Source of the DNA: Wandonia haliotis | GTDB lineage: Bacteria; Bacteroidota; Bacteroidia; Flavobacteriales_D; Crocinitomicaceae | Length of the DNA stretch: 64,000 bases | Reading direction: 5' to 3' | NCBI RefSeq assembly: GCF_039523435.1 | Contig: NZ_BAAAFH010000011.1 | Coordinates: 744,001-808,000, forward strand | Part shown: piece after piece, positions 7,505 through 15,303 of the stretch | Layout: the number at the start of each line of letters is the position of its first letter | Numbering within the stretch: position 1 is the stretch's first letter | Program-made: the position numbers and the translations under genes | The notes under the pieces: model-generated | The model's database searches: none | Seen by the model: the letters and a program-made list of their open reading frames with translations, nothing else | Told to the model about the DNA's origin: nothing

Positions 7505-8023
7505 TTACTCTACAACAAATTTCCCTTTCATTATCGAGTAGTGTCCCGGAAAAGAACAAATAAAGTCATAAACTCCTTTTTCTGGTGCCTGAAAAGTTAT
7601 CGTAGAAGTTTCTCCTCCTCCAATCAAATCTGTATAGGCGATTATATTATTTTTCTGATTAGATGGAATGTATTGGTTTTTATCCGCCTCGAATGCGTCA
7701 TTTGCAAATTTTGAAATTGAAGTCCCTTTGGCTAAAAGTACAAAGTTGTGCCCCATCGCTGTAACAGGCATTGTTCCTGTATGATTGAGTGTTAATACAA
7801 TAGTACTATGCTCCCTAACTACAATTCTTGCTTTATCAAAACGCATTTTATCATTAGAATTGAGTATAACTTTTATTGTATCATTTTCAAAGCCGTTTTT
7901 TCTTGTTTCACTTATCTCAACAGGTTTTTCTTTAGAAACATCTTGTTTATTATTTTCACTATTACAAGAGACAAGAATAGTAACTCCAATAAAGAGTACT
8001 GAAGTAAAAAGAGTGATCTTCAT
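7505..8023 (-). CDS. Azurin-type blue copper lipoprotein
   Basis: A 172-residue cupredoxin that shuttles single electrons in the periplasm, anchored by a lipobox (TILVSC, Cys20). Copper ligands are all visible: His92 in MGHNFVLL, then Cys156, His161 and Met165 in the C-terminal loop CSFPGHYSIM, which is the azurin signature. A linker of about 30 residues separates the lipid anchor from the domain. It is the first gene of a two-gene unit with the four-helix membrane protein. A TATTTTTG (-7-like; plus-strand 8050-8057) lies about 27 bp upstream of the start. The redox partner is unknown, and no nitrite reductase or peroxidase is adjacent. Confidence 0.93.
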   Translation of the reverse strand: MKITLFTSVLFIGVTILVSCNSENNKQDVSKEKPVEISETRKNGFENDTIKVILNSNDKMRFDKARIVVREHSTIVLTLNHTGTMPVTAMGHNFVLLAKGTSISKFANDAFEADKNQYIPSNQKNNIIAYTDLIGGGETSTITFQAPEKGVYDFICSFPGHYSIMKGKFVVE

Positions 8024-8100
8024 TTTGATTATTTTTTAATTATTTCTCTGCAAAAATAATTTGAGAAGAAGCAAAAAGGCTTGAAGATAACACTCCACTA

Positions 8101-9006
8101 TTAGGACAAATCAATCATATTTCGATATTCTAAAGGCGAATGATTCGTTTTACTTTTAAAAAATCTACTAAAATAGGAGGCATCATTAAACCCCAATTCC
8201 ATACTAATTTCACTTACTGTTCTTTTTGACTGAAGTAAAAGCACCTTAGCTTCAAGAATGGTTAATTCATTAATTATTTCAATAGCTGTCTTGCCTGTTT
8301 CATTTTTAATTTTTTTATTCAGGTGATTTGGCGAAACATGAAGTAATGCAGCATAATCTTTAATACTTAAACGTTCGTTAAGATACTTACTAACTAAACT
8401 TTTGAATGATAAATAGGTACTATTTCCTTTTTGATTATTTATTGGTGTTTTTTTAAAAATCAAAAACAGTTCCGCCATAAGTGTCGAAATATAAAAAGAA
8501 ATTACTTTCTCTTTGTTAGGACTTTCATTATTGCTTTTATATAATTCAACAACTCTATTCAACAGAAATAATATAGTATTTGAATTTTCAGAAACAGATA
8601 TCGTATTATTATCATAATCATTGGATTGCCACATTTCAACAAAAGGATTGGCCATGATAAAATCGTCTGAAAAATGGCAATAATATCCCTCAAGATCAAT
8701 TGAAGCATACTCTGTAGAGCTGATAAGATTTTTCGGGGTAAACAAAAAATCATTTTTCTCTAAATGAAAAGACTCTATACCTATAGTCATAATCATACTT
8801 CCATTAGTAATAAATACAAAATCATTTACCGTTTTTTTGTGAGGAGGAAGTGGTAAACTAAGGTTAACAGGATCTTCTTTAAAAGAATGAATAAAAAAAT
8901 GATTAATAGTAGGATTGTTCAATAGTTTATCCGAATTGTTCCTTATATAATTATCTCTGAAAACAACTGGATTTAAGGTTGGAATTTTAGTTTCAATTTT
9001 GTCCAT
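8101..9006 (-). CDS. AraC-family transcriptional regulator
   Basis: A 301-residue regulator with a cupin-like N-terminal sensor (roughly residues 35-150) and a C-terminal AraC double helix-turn-helix (KDYAALLHVSPNHLNKKI and ISMELGFNDASYFSRFFK, then TNHSPLEYR). The second helix-turn-helix is textbook AraC. The gene lies 77 bp upstream of azurin on the same strand and within the same repeat-bracketed segment, so it may regulate the azurin pair. It begins 34 bp from the right-hand 200-bp repeat, whose TATCTTTA edge could serve as its -7 element. The ligand is unknown. Confidence 0.88.
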   Translation of the reverse strand: MDKIETKIPTLNPVVFRDNYIRNNSDKLLNNPTINHFFIHSFKEDPVNLSLPLPPHKKTVNDFVFITNGSMIMTIGIESFHLEKNDFLFTPKNLISSTEYASIDLEGYYCHFSDDFIMANPFVEMWQSNDYDNNTISVSENSNTILFLLNRVVELYKSNNESPNKEKVISFYISTLMAELFLIFKKTPINNQKGNSTYLSFKSLVSKYLNERLSIKDYAALLHVSPNHLNKKIKNETGKTAIEIINELTILEAKVLLLQSKRTVSEISMELGFNDASYFSRFFKSKTNHSPLEYRNMIDLS

Positions 9007-9040
9007 ACCCGCTTGCTTTAAAATAAAATATTATTTGGTT

Positions 9041-9236
9041 AAAGATACCTCTTTATTTTTTCATTAAAAGTCGTTAGAAATAAGATCCCTAACCGGATCC
9101 AATGCTCTATGAATTGGAATAATTCAAAAAACTCTCTATCCAGAGAGTTCTAACTTCTGTAAATTGTCTGAATGCCTTGAATACACGGGAATATAAGCAA
9201 TAAAAAAGCCAACCCTAAATGGGTTGGCTTTTCTCT
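9041..9236. repeat. Long direct repeat, copy 2, abutting tRNA-Arg
   Basis: This is the second copy of the 6780-6979 element. It contains the same hairpin (9130-9149), which on the minus strand is followed by six T residues and may act as a second terminator. Its right end is the intact tRNA terminator and stops one base before the tRNA. Copy 2 is therefore probably the parental tRNA downstream flank and copy 1 the duplicate. Confidence 0.85.
9202..9230 (-). terminator. Intrinsic terminator of tRNA-Arg
   Basis: A perfect stem AAGCCAACCC / GGGTTGGCTT (9206-9215 with 9221-9230) has a 5-nt loop and is followed on the minus strand by TTTTTT (9202-9207 complement). It lies directly downstream of the tRNA. 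Confidence 0.9.
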
Positions 9237-9237
9237 G

Positions 9238-9311
9238 TGACCTCGCCAGGATTCAAACCTGGAACCTTCTGAGCCGTAATCAGATGCGCTATTCAGTTGC
9301 GCCACGAGGCC
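9238..9311 (-). tRNA. tRNA-Arg (anticodon ACG)
   Basis: A 74-nt cloverleaf reads on the minus strand. The acceptor is GGCCTCG with CGAGGTC (one G-U pair), the D stem GCGC/GCGC, the anticodon stem TCTGA/TCAGA with loop TTACGGC (anticodon ACG), and the T stem CCAGG/CCTGG with loop TTTGAAT. The discriminator is A and CCA is not encoded. A promoter (9356-9385) and a strong terminator (9202-9230) frame it. Confidence 0.96.
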
Positions 9312-9355
9312 TTTTTGCTTCCCTTTAGCTATTGCTTACAGGGTTATTGCGGGTG

Positions 9356-9385
9356 CAAAGGTAATCATCTTTTTTACATCCGCAA
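9356..9385 (-). promoter_or_regulatory. Promoter of tRNA-Arg, Bacteroidota type
   Basis: Read on the minus strand, TTG (complement of 9383-9385) is followed by 19 bp and TACCTTTG (complement of 9356-9363). This is a full match to the Bacteroidota sigma-A consensus TTG-N19-TAnnTTTG. The predicted start lies about 38 nt before the mature tRNA. Confidence 0.8.
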
Positions 9386-9391
9386 GTTTTT

Positions 9392-9664
9392 TTAATGAAT
9401 TTCTGCAGTAATTCCCCGATCCAGTAACGCAGTGCACATTGGTTCAAGGGCTTCCCAGTCTCCTTTTTTTACAGAACACTTTCCATTGTAGTGAATAATC
9501 ATCGTGCATTGCTCTGCTTGTATAGGCTCATGCTTACAAACTTTTACCAGCGCCTCTATGACAAAATCAAACGTATTTACATCATCATTAAAAACAATAA
9601 GATTACGTTGATCCACCAGTAATTCCACCAACTGCTCGTCAAACTCTTCCTTGGTCTTTGTCAT
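9392..9664 (-). CDS. clpS: ATP-dependent Clp protease adaptor ClpS
   Basis: A 90-residue ClpS protein, the adaptor that docks on the N-domain of ClpA/ClpC and delivers N-degron substrates. The core is recognisable: the NLIVFNDDVNTFDFV block (NDDxxT substrate-pocket loop near residues 26-31), then VCKHEPIQAEQCTMIIHYNGKC and the closing TALLDRGITAEI. The length is normal for the family. The gene sits 47 bp downstream of the DUF2452 gene on the same strand and could be read from it. A TAATTTTG within the gap could be its own -7 element. Confidence 0.93.
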   Translation of the reverse strand: MTKTKEEFDEQLVELLVDQRNLIVFNDDVNTFDFVIEALVKVCKHEPIQAEQCTMIIHYNGKCSVKKGDWEALEPMCTALLDRGITAEIH

Positions 9665-9711
9665 ATCCCAATAATTTTAAACTACAAAATTACAAAAAAG
9701 TAGCACAAGGT

Positions 9712-10179
9712 CTACCAATCTATCTCTTCATTTCTTGCAAGAATATCCCAGGTGTGATCGGGAAGTAATTTCACCGTAGCGATAAATTCGAATGATTTCC
9801 CACTTCTTCCCCATTGTTCAGGGGCGATGAGAGAGAGTAAAAAGCCTCCATCCTCTTTCTGGTAGAAATGATAAACATGAGATATAATCGGAGTGAAACG
9901 GATTTCAGCCTGATAAATGCGTTCCGAAATTTCTTTGCGCGCCTGAATCTTCTTTGCCTGTTCTGCCAACAACTGCATCTGTTCATAAATCTGTCCCAGC
10001 TGTTGATCTGTTTGCTGTTCCATAGCTGCTACGGAAAGCCCTTTTATTTTCCCCTTATCTTCCGGTTTAATTACCGCACTCCCTACGTGATGTCCGTATT
10101 CAAGACTATGCGGATTTTCAGTGATCTTATCCGGATCAATAGGATTCACAAACTCTTTGTTTTTTTCCTCTTTACTCAT
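9712..10179 (-). CDS. DUF2452 domain protein
   Basis: A 155-residue soluble protein recognisable as DUF2452, a family of unknown function common in Bacteroidota. The N-terminus contains the typical VNPIDPDKITENPHSLEYGHHVGSA block, a central helix rich in Gln/Glu (residues 60-90, a possible coiled coil) and a C-terminal YHFYQKEDG...LSLIAPEQWG section. There is no signal peptide. It lies upstream of clpS, same strand, 47 bp apart. No function is known and I do not propose one. Confidence 0.85.
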   Translation of the reverse strand: MSKEEKNKEFVNPIDPDKITENPHSLEYGHHVGSAVIKPEDKGKIKGLSVAAMEQQTDQQLGQIYEQMQLLAEQAKKIQARKEISERIYQAEIRFTPIISHVYHFYQKEDGGFLLSLIAPEQWGRSGKSFEFIATVKLLPDHTWDILARNEEIDW

Positions 10180-10271
10180 TTACTTCATCCTCTGCTACTC
10201 AACTTATAAAGATACGCAAAGCTTTTCAAAAAGCCGAAAATTCCCGATTCAGTTTGCAGACTATTTACAAC

Positions 10272-10309
10272 AAAAAATCCCTGCTATCATCTGACAACAG
10301 GGATTTTTT
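10272..10309. terminator. Bidirectional intrinsic terminator downstream of pckA
   Basis: Perfect 12-bp arms AAAAAATCCCTG (10272-10283) and CAGGGATTTTTT (10298-10309) have a 14-nt loop. The A/T ends allow function on either strand. It lies 18 bp after the pckA stop. Confidence 0.9.
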
Positions 10310-10327
10310 ATATCTAAACGAACGGAA

Positions 10328-11941
10328 TTAATTCACCGCTACTTTTGGCGCTGCTGCCAGAATCTCTTCATTCGCATTGTCTTCAAACTGCTTGAAATTC
10401 TTCACAAATTGCTCTGCAAGATGTAATGCTTTCGCATCATAAGCCGACTTATCAGCCCAGGTATTTCTTGGTGTAAGGATTTCATCTGGAACTTCAGGAC
10501 AAGTCACCGGCATTTCCAATCCGAATACTTCATGTTTCGCGTACTCAACATTATCCAGCTGTCCTGTAAGAGCGGCTGTAATCATTGCACGGGTGTATTT
10601 CAGGCTGATACGGCTTCCTACTCCGTACTCTCCACCTGACCATCCTGTGTTGATCAACCACACGCGAACATTTGTTTCTTTCATTTTCTCTCCCAGCATC
10701 TCTGCATACTTTGTCGGGTGAAGCGGTAAGAACGCTTTTCCGAAACATGCCGAGAACGATGGTTGTGGCTCTGTTACCCCTACCTCAGTTCCTGCTACTT
10801 TAGCAGTATATCCTGAAATGAAATGATACATTGCCTGTCCGGGAGTTAAACGCGAGATCGGAGGTAACACACCAAAAGCATCTGCCGTAAGGAAGAAAAT
10901 ATTCTTTGGATCAGTTCCTACCGAAGGTTCTACTATATTATCAATATGGTAAATCGGATAAGATACTCTTGTGTTTTCTGTTATTGTTGAATCCGAATAA
11001 TCAGGAGCGGAAGTTCCTTTATGGAAACCAATATTCTCAAGAATGGAACCAAATTTAATGGCATTATAAATCTGAGGTTCTTTCTCTTTTGAAAGGTCAA
11101 TGGTTTTTGCATAACAACCTCCTTCAAAATTAAATACAGAACCATTTGCCCATCCGTGCTCATCATCACCGATCAATCGACGGTTAGGATCTGAAGAAAG
11201 CGTTGTCTTTCCGGTTCCGGAAAGTCCGAAGAAAATTGCCGTATCTCCCTCTTTCCCGATGTTTGCCGAACAGTGCATAGAAAGAACATTTCGCTCGTGC
11301 GGAAGGATATAGTTCAAAACAGAGAAAATACCTTTCTTAATTTCTCCTGTATATCCTGTTCCTCCGATAATGATCATCTTTTTGGTGAAGTTAATCACCG
11401 CAAAATTGTGTTGACGTGTACCGTCAATTTCAGGATCAGCATAGAATCCGGGCGCATTTACAATGTGCCACTCCGGCTCAAAGTTTTCCAATTCTTCTTC
11501 TGTTGGACGCAGGAACATGTTATAAGCAAACATATTCGACCAGGGATACTCAGCTACAACACGGATGTTCAACTTATATTCAGGATCAGCACAGGCATAC
11601 GAATCACGTACATACACCTCCCGATTCGCCATATACGCCTTCATTCTGTTGTAAAGTGCATCGAATTTTTCAGGAGTAAATTTGATATTGATATCACCCC
11701 ACCAAACTGAGTTTTCCGTATTTTCATCACATACGATAAAACGATCCTTAGGTGACCTCCCCGTAAATTCACCGGTTTCAATAGCCAAAGCTCCAGTCTC
11801 CGACAGAACACCCTGCCCATTGATTATAGTTTCCTCTACCAACTCTGCAGGGGTCAGGTTCCAGTATACATTCCCCAAATTGTAGAGTCCGATTGAATCT
11901 TTCAAATTGGCATTCTTACCTCTCTTTCCAAATTCGTTCAT
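10328..11941 (-). CDS. pckA: Phosphoenolpyruvate carboxykinase (ATP)
   Basis: A 537-residue ATP-type PEPCK, which converts oxaloacetate plus ATP to PEP, CO2 and ADP for gluconeogenesis. Visible motifs are the substrate-binding GRSPKDRF (61-68), kinase-1a P-loop GLSGTGKTT (239-247), the following metal-binding DDEHGW (259-264), and FFLTADAFGVLPPISRLTP. The length matches the E. coli enzyme (540). A perfect -7 element TAATTTTG (plus-strand complement 11980-11987) lies 39 bp upstream of the start with a weak -33, and a strong terminator follows. It is therefore probably a single-gene transcript. High expression of such a gene would fit growth on amino acids or peptides. Confidence 0.97.
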   Translation of the reverse strand: MNEFGKRGKNANLKDSIGLYNLGNVYWNLTPAELVEETIINGQGVLSETGALAIETGEFTGRSPKDRFIVCDENTENSVWWGDINIKFTPEKFDALYNRMKAYMANREVYVRDSYACADPEYKLNIRVVAEYPWSNMFAYNMFLRPTEEELENFEPEWHIVNAPGFYADPEIDGTRQHNFAVINFTKKMIIIGGTGYTGEIKKGIFSVLNYILPHERNVLSMHCSANIGKEGDTAIFFGLSGTGKTTLSSDPNRRLIGDDEHGWANGSVFNFEGGCYAKTIDLSKEKEPQIYNAIKFGSILENIGFHKGTSAPDYSDSTITENTRVSYPIYHIDNIVEPSVGTDPKNIFFLTADAFGVLPPISRLTPGQAMYHFISGYTAKVAGTEVGVTEPQPSFSACFGKAFLPLHPTKYAEMLGEKMKETNVRVWLINTGWSGGEYGVGSRISLKYTRAMITAALTGQLDNVEYAKHEVFGLEMPVTCPEVPDEILTPRNTWADKSAYDAKALHLAEQFVKNFKQFEDNANEEILAAAPKVAVN

Positions 11942-12079
11942 AAAATTTCTTTTCTAGCAACCGCTGTTATTAATTAATACAAAATTAAAGTTAATTGATA
12001 AACGAAAACATATTTCGCATTATTGTTTTTCACATTTTCCGTATAAGACCTGTTGAAATAAATCTAAAATAATTGCATC

Positions 12080-13423
12080 TTATTCAATTTTCATTCTGAT
12101 TCGGTACTCTTTCGGGTAATAATTGTTCATCCGGTTTCCCAGATTTTTTCCAAACCCCAGTACTTTCTCTTTGAAACTCACTAAAACCCATCCTTTTGGT
12201 CCGTCTATCTGTATGGCTTCTCCTTTTAGATAGCGAAGTGCTGTTTTCTCGTCCAGATTAATTTTTGGAAAATCAGCAGGAACATGAACTGCCATTCCCC
12301 ATTCGTGGTCGGGAATAAATTTCTTTCCTTCACCGCCTCCCAACCGAACACCCCATTTCAGGCATCTCAACTTATCAAGAATCAGCTTCCCTGTCTCTAA
12401 TACGACCGTCGGAAATGCATAAAACTGTTCCCTGTAGTAATGTATAGAGTACTCCGAATGCACAATTCCTTTAATAAGCTCCGGATGATCCCTCTTTTCC
12501 TCTCGCATTTTCTTTTTTCCAGTCTTTTTCCCCGATAAACCAACTTCCGGACTTTCCGTTTTTTTCAGTACAACAAAGTAAAAGCCTTCTGTTTTCATTT
12601 TGTGCGGATAGCAATACCAACCTAACTCTCCTGTCCCTGTGGTCAGATTCCACTCATCGGGAAATTGTAATTGAACCAGTTCTGCTCTGCCTTCCTCAAT
12701 CCACTCCCGGATTTGTTCCTCGTTCTCTTCTTTATTATAGGTGCAGGTTGAATACAAGACATAGCCTCCCGATCGAACCGAAGGCCAAATATCTTCCAGA
12801 ATCTCTCGTTGCCGCACTACACAATGCTCCGCATTCTCTTCCGACCATTCACCTCTCGACTGTTCATCTTTCCGGAACATTCCTTCACCTGAACAGGGAG
12901 CATCTAAGAGTACAAAATCAAATACAGAACCCAACTGTGAAAAATCTGCCGCTTCATTATTGGTGACAATACAATTTCCTGCCCCCCACTTAATAAGATT
13001 TTCCCTTAACACCAATGCCCTGTTCCTGATAATTTCGTTTGCTACCAAAAGACCTTTCCCCGATAAATGACTTAGTAAAACGGTACTTTTTCCACCGGGA
13101 GCAGCACACAAATCCAGGCAAACCGGAGAATCAGGCAGTTCAATCGTTCTCAAAACTTCGTCAACAAACATAGATCCTGCTTCCTGAGGATAATACACTC
13201 CCGCGTGAAATAACGGGTCAAGTGTAAAAACAGGGCGTTTCTGGAGGTATCTTCCCATTGGACACCAAGCAATCCGATCTTCAGAATCAAAAACAGAGTC
13301 GGGTTTAAGAGGATTCAAACGAATAGAAACAGGAGAAGGTTGGTTCAGAGAGGACAGCAGTGCACTCGCATCCGGAATTTGTTCTCGAATGCGATTTACA
13401 AAACGCTCTGGTAATTGAACCAT
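12080..13423 (-). CDS. rRNA (cytosine-C5)-methyltransferase, RsmF/NOL1-Nop2-Sun type
   Basis: A 447-residue SAM-dependent m5C RNA methyltransferase. Motif I is LDLCAAPGGKS (residues 103-113). Motif IV DAPCSGEG holds Cys177 and motif VI YSTCTYNKEEN holds the catalytic Cys227. The N-terminal part has the RsmF-type YYPQEAGSMF segment, and the C-terminal part (from about 330) looks like the PUA-like domain ending GKNLGNRMNNYYPKEYRIR, as in RsmF. By analogy the target is 16S rRNA, but the exact position cannot be read from the sequence. It diverges from the L,D-transpeptidase-fold gene, separated by about 105 bp. Confidence 0.9.
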   Translation of the reverse strand: MVQLPERFVNRIREQIPDASALLSSLNQPSPVSIRLNPLKPDSVFDSEDRIAWCPMGRYLQKRPVFTLDPLFHAGVYYPQEAGSMFVDEVLRTIELPDSPVCLDLCAAPGGKSTVLLSHLSGKGLLVANEIIRNRALVLRENLIKWGAGNCIVTNNEAADFSQLGSVFDFVLLDAPCSGEGMFRKDEQSRGEWSEENAEHCVVRQREILEDIWPSVRSGGYVLYSTCTYNKEENEEQIREWIEEGRAELVQLQFPDEWNLTTGTGELGWYCYPHKMKTEGFYFVVLKKTESPEVGLSGKKTGKKKMREEKRDHPELIKGIVHSEYSIHYYREQFYAFPTVVLETGKLILDKLRCLKWGVRLGGGEGKKFIPDHEWGMAVHVPADFPKINLDEKTALRYLKGEAIQIDGPKGWVLVSFKEKVLGFGKNLGNRMNNYYPKEYRIRMKIE

Positions 13424-13528
13424 GGAACAAAATTACAATTTCCTGTTTTTTCAACAATAATGAGACTAAAAAAATGTTACTTTTCACGAATTATGTATTT
13501 TATTTCTACAAAACCAAACTGTTATCGT

Positions 13529-14128
13529 ATGATCTGGTATACACTAGTTATGATTATTGCAATGGGATGCAACGACACCTCTGAACGAGAAAACATATTG
13601 CTCGAAAACGGTCGGAAACAACACCATGAAGAAGCCTTAAGCTTTTGCCAAAAAAATGCGATGAATACGGAATATTACTACCTGCTTGATATGCGGATTC
13701 ACTCCGGAAAAAAACGATTTTTTGTTTATGATTTCACTAAAAACAAGTATTCGGATACGGCTATCGTTACCCACGGAGCCTGTGATGTGTTTGCCGCAAA
13801 TCCGGACAAATATGAAAAAGCAAAATTCAGCAATAAAAATAACAGCCATTGCTCATCGGAAGGAAAATATAAAATCGGCGTAAGAGATTACAGCTCATGG
13901 GGTATTCATGTCAAATACTGGTTACATGGGTTAGAGGAATCCAATGCGAGTGCGCAGGATCGAATCGTGGTACTTCACTCGTGGAGCGCTGTAACTGATG
14001 CAGAAATATATCCGAACTATTCTCCTTTAAGTTGGGGATGTCCTGCGGTTTCAGATAATTTCATGAAAAAGTTAGATCAACAATTGAAACAAACCGGAAA
14101 ACCTGTCCTACTCTGGATAATTGGTTAA
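13529..14128 (+). CDS. Murein L,D-transpeptidase catalytic-domain lipoprotein
   Basis: This belongs to the murein L,D-transpeptidase catalytic domain family (YkuD_2-like). The signature is HSWSAV followed by SPLSWGCPAVS, with His and Cys as the likely catalytic pair. Family function in peptidoglycan remodelling is inferred. I chose the ATG at 13529 because it gives MIWYTLVMIIAMGC, a short hydrophobic segment ending in a lipobox (Cys14). In-frame ATGs at 13460 and 13415 would add a basic, unlikely N-terminus and reach into the divergent gene. The mature domain is about 185 residues. The enzyme would work in the periplasm, tethered by lipid. Confidence 0.78.
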   Translation: MIWYTLVMIIAMGCNDTSERENILLENGRKQHHEEALSFCQKNAMNTEYYYLLDMRIHSGKKRFFVYDFTKNKYSDTAIVTHGACDVFAANPDKYEKAKFSNKNNSHCSSEGKYKIGVRDYSSWGIHVKYWLHGLEESNASAQDRIVVLHSWSAVTDAEIYPNYSPLSWGCPAVSDNFMKKLDQQLKQTGKPVLLWIIG

Positions 14129-14133
14129 TCAGT

Positions 14134-14586
14134 TTAGTACTCGTCAACAGATACCCGCATCGAAAACAGGTAAAACACTCCTTCTTCCAGCGGGGTAAAA
14201 ACAGCTTTCACTTTCCCTGATGATTTCAAAGCCAGAGTCAAAATCCCCAGACCTCCGCCTCCTTTCTCTGTCAACTCCCCCCTATCTAACTGCCGAATCA
14301 ACATCTCTTTCAATTCATCCTTCCCAAGTCCTTCAATACGTTGTAAGTGATATTCAAGCAATCGTTTTGTTCGATCATCTATCAAATTACCAAAAACAAG
14401 TACAAACTGCTGTTCCCGCTTATAAAACAACACAAACGAAACACCAGAAAACTCAGGATGATCCAGGCCGTGACGTTCAATATTCTGTAATCCTTCAACA
14501 GCAAGTGTAAAGAGTCGTTTGGCATTCTTTTTCGGCAGATCCAGTCGGTCAATCATGTATTCCAGTTCAACCAGTATCGCATCCAC
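14134..14586 (-). CDS. SiaB-like (DUF6272) protein, damaged or unusual N-terminus
   Basis: This resembles the SiaB/DUF6272 family (histidine-kinase-like ATPase fold, regulators acting on SpoIIAA-like proteins). Visible blocks are AVEGLQNIERHG (N-box-like helix) and KGGGGLGILTLALKSSG (G-box-like). Only a GTG at 14586 can start the present frame, giving 150 residues, but family-like sequence (DLLYSCSGQLLTEEV) continues upstream to about 14660 with no ATG, GTG or TTG. An ATG at 14676-14678 is out of frame by 2 nt. Removing one AT from CACATATTG would join it and give 180 residues, the usual size. This is a frameshift, a sequencing error or a non-standard start. Confidence 0.65.
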   Translation of the reverse strand: MDAILVELEYMIDRLDLPKKNAKRLFTLAVEGLQNIERHGLDHPEFSGVSFVLFYKREQQFVLVFGNLIDDRTKRLLEYHLQRIEGLGKDELKEMLIRQLDRGELTEKGGGGLGILTLALKSSGKVKAVFTPLEEGVFYLFSMRVSVDEY

Positions 14587-14724
14587 CTCTTCCGTCAGCA
14601 GTTGACCGGAACAAGAATATAATAAATCTACAGTCTGATCTCCTTCAAGGTGACTTATTACATGATCAATATGTGCATTTTCTCCGTTCAGAATGAATAA
14701 GTTTTCTAAACGTAGAACGAAAAA

Positions 14725-15210
14725 TTATTGATTTCGTTGGCTAATTTCGAAAAAAATTTTTGCTACTGCCGGACAGACTTCCGTATTCTTTAATGAAAGG
14801 TTCAGAATTTGCAGCATATTCTTACGGTCCGTATGCGGATACTCCCGACAGGCTTTCGGACGCCATTCATACACCGAACAATAATTATCTTCTCCTAAAA
14901 AGGGACAGGGAGCTGTCTGTAATACCCAATCGCGATCCGCGTCCATCGTGAGGTACTTTTTCTGAAACTCGGCGACAGGCATTCGTAGTGCTTTCGCCAG
15001 TCGCTCCACATCCACATCCCTGAATATAGGACTTGTCGTTTTACAGCAATTAGCACACGCCAGGCAATCCACTTCCTCAAACACTTCGTCGTGTAACGTA
15101 TGAAACAGGTTATCAACTTCTCTGGTATTCTTTTTCTTCAGTTTTCTTACCAGCGATTTGTAGTTTTTCTTCTGTCCTAATGCGGTATCAATATCATTTT
15201 GGTACTTCAT
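14725..15210 (-). CDS. YkgJ-family Cys-cluster protein
   Basis: A 161-residue soluble protein of the YkgJ-type zinc/iron-chelating (CxxCxxCC) family. Eight or more Cys are positioned in two clusters: CLACANCC (about residues 54-61) and CPFLGEDNYCSVYEWRPKAC, followed by REYPH. The family is thought to bind a metal or cluster, and its biochemical role is not settled. It is upstream of the SiaB-like gene on the same strand with no clear terminator between, so the two may be cotranscribed. It diverges from the DLD-like flavoprotein gene; their starts are 94 bp apart. Confidence 0.88.
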   Translation of the reverse strand: MKYQNDIDTALGQKKNYKSLVRKLKKKNTREVDNLFHTLHDEVFEEVDCLACANCCKTTSPIFRDVDVERLAKALRMPVAEFQKKYLTMDADRDWVLQTAPCPFLGEDNYCSVYEWRPKACREYPHTDRKNMLQILNLSLKNTEVCPAVAKIFFEISQRNQ

Positions 15211-15303
15211 CTGCTAAAAATCGGTCACAAAGTTAGGAAAAATGGTAGGTCATTTAATCAGTCCTTATTATATTTAGCCCTTCTAAAATCTCAGAGTCGT
15301 TCA

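Noticed and set aside
6780..9236. Direct repeats as attL/attR of an integrative element
   Set aside because: No integrase or mobility gene lies between them and the tRNA 3' end itself is not duplicated, so a classical tRNA-integrated island is not supported, although repeat-flanked acquisition remains possible.
11273..11710. A 145-codon plus-strand frame inside pckA
   Set aside because: It is antisense to a strongly conserved enzyme and its protein sequence is cysteine/histidine-rich and low in family features, typical of a shadow frame.
13415..13528. N-terminal extension of the L,D-transpeptidase-fold protein
   Set aside because: The upstream ATGs add a basic, Cys-containing segment and overlap the divergent methyltransferase start; the ATG at 13529 gives a proper lipoprotein signal.
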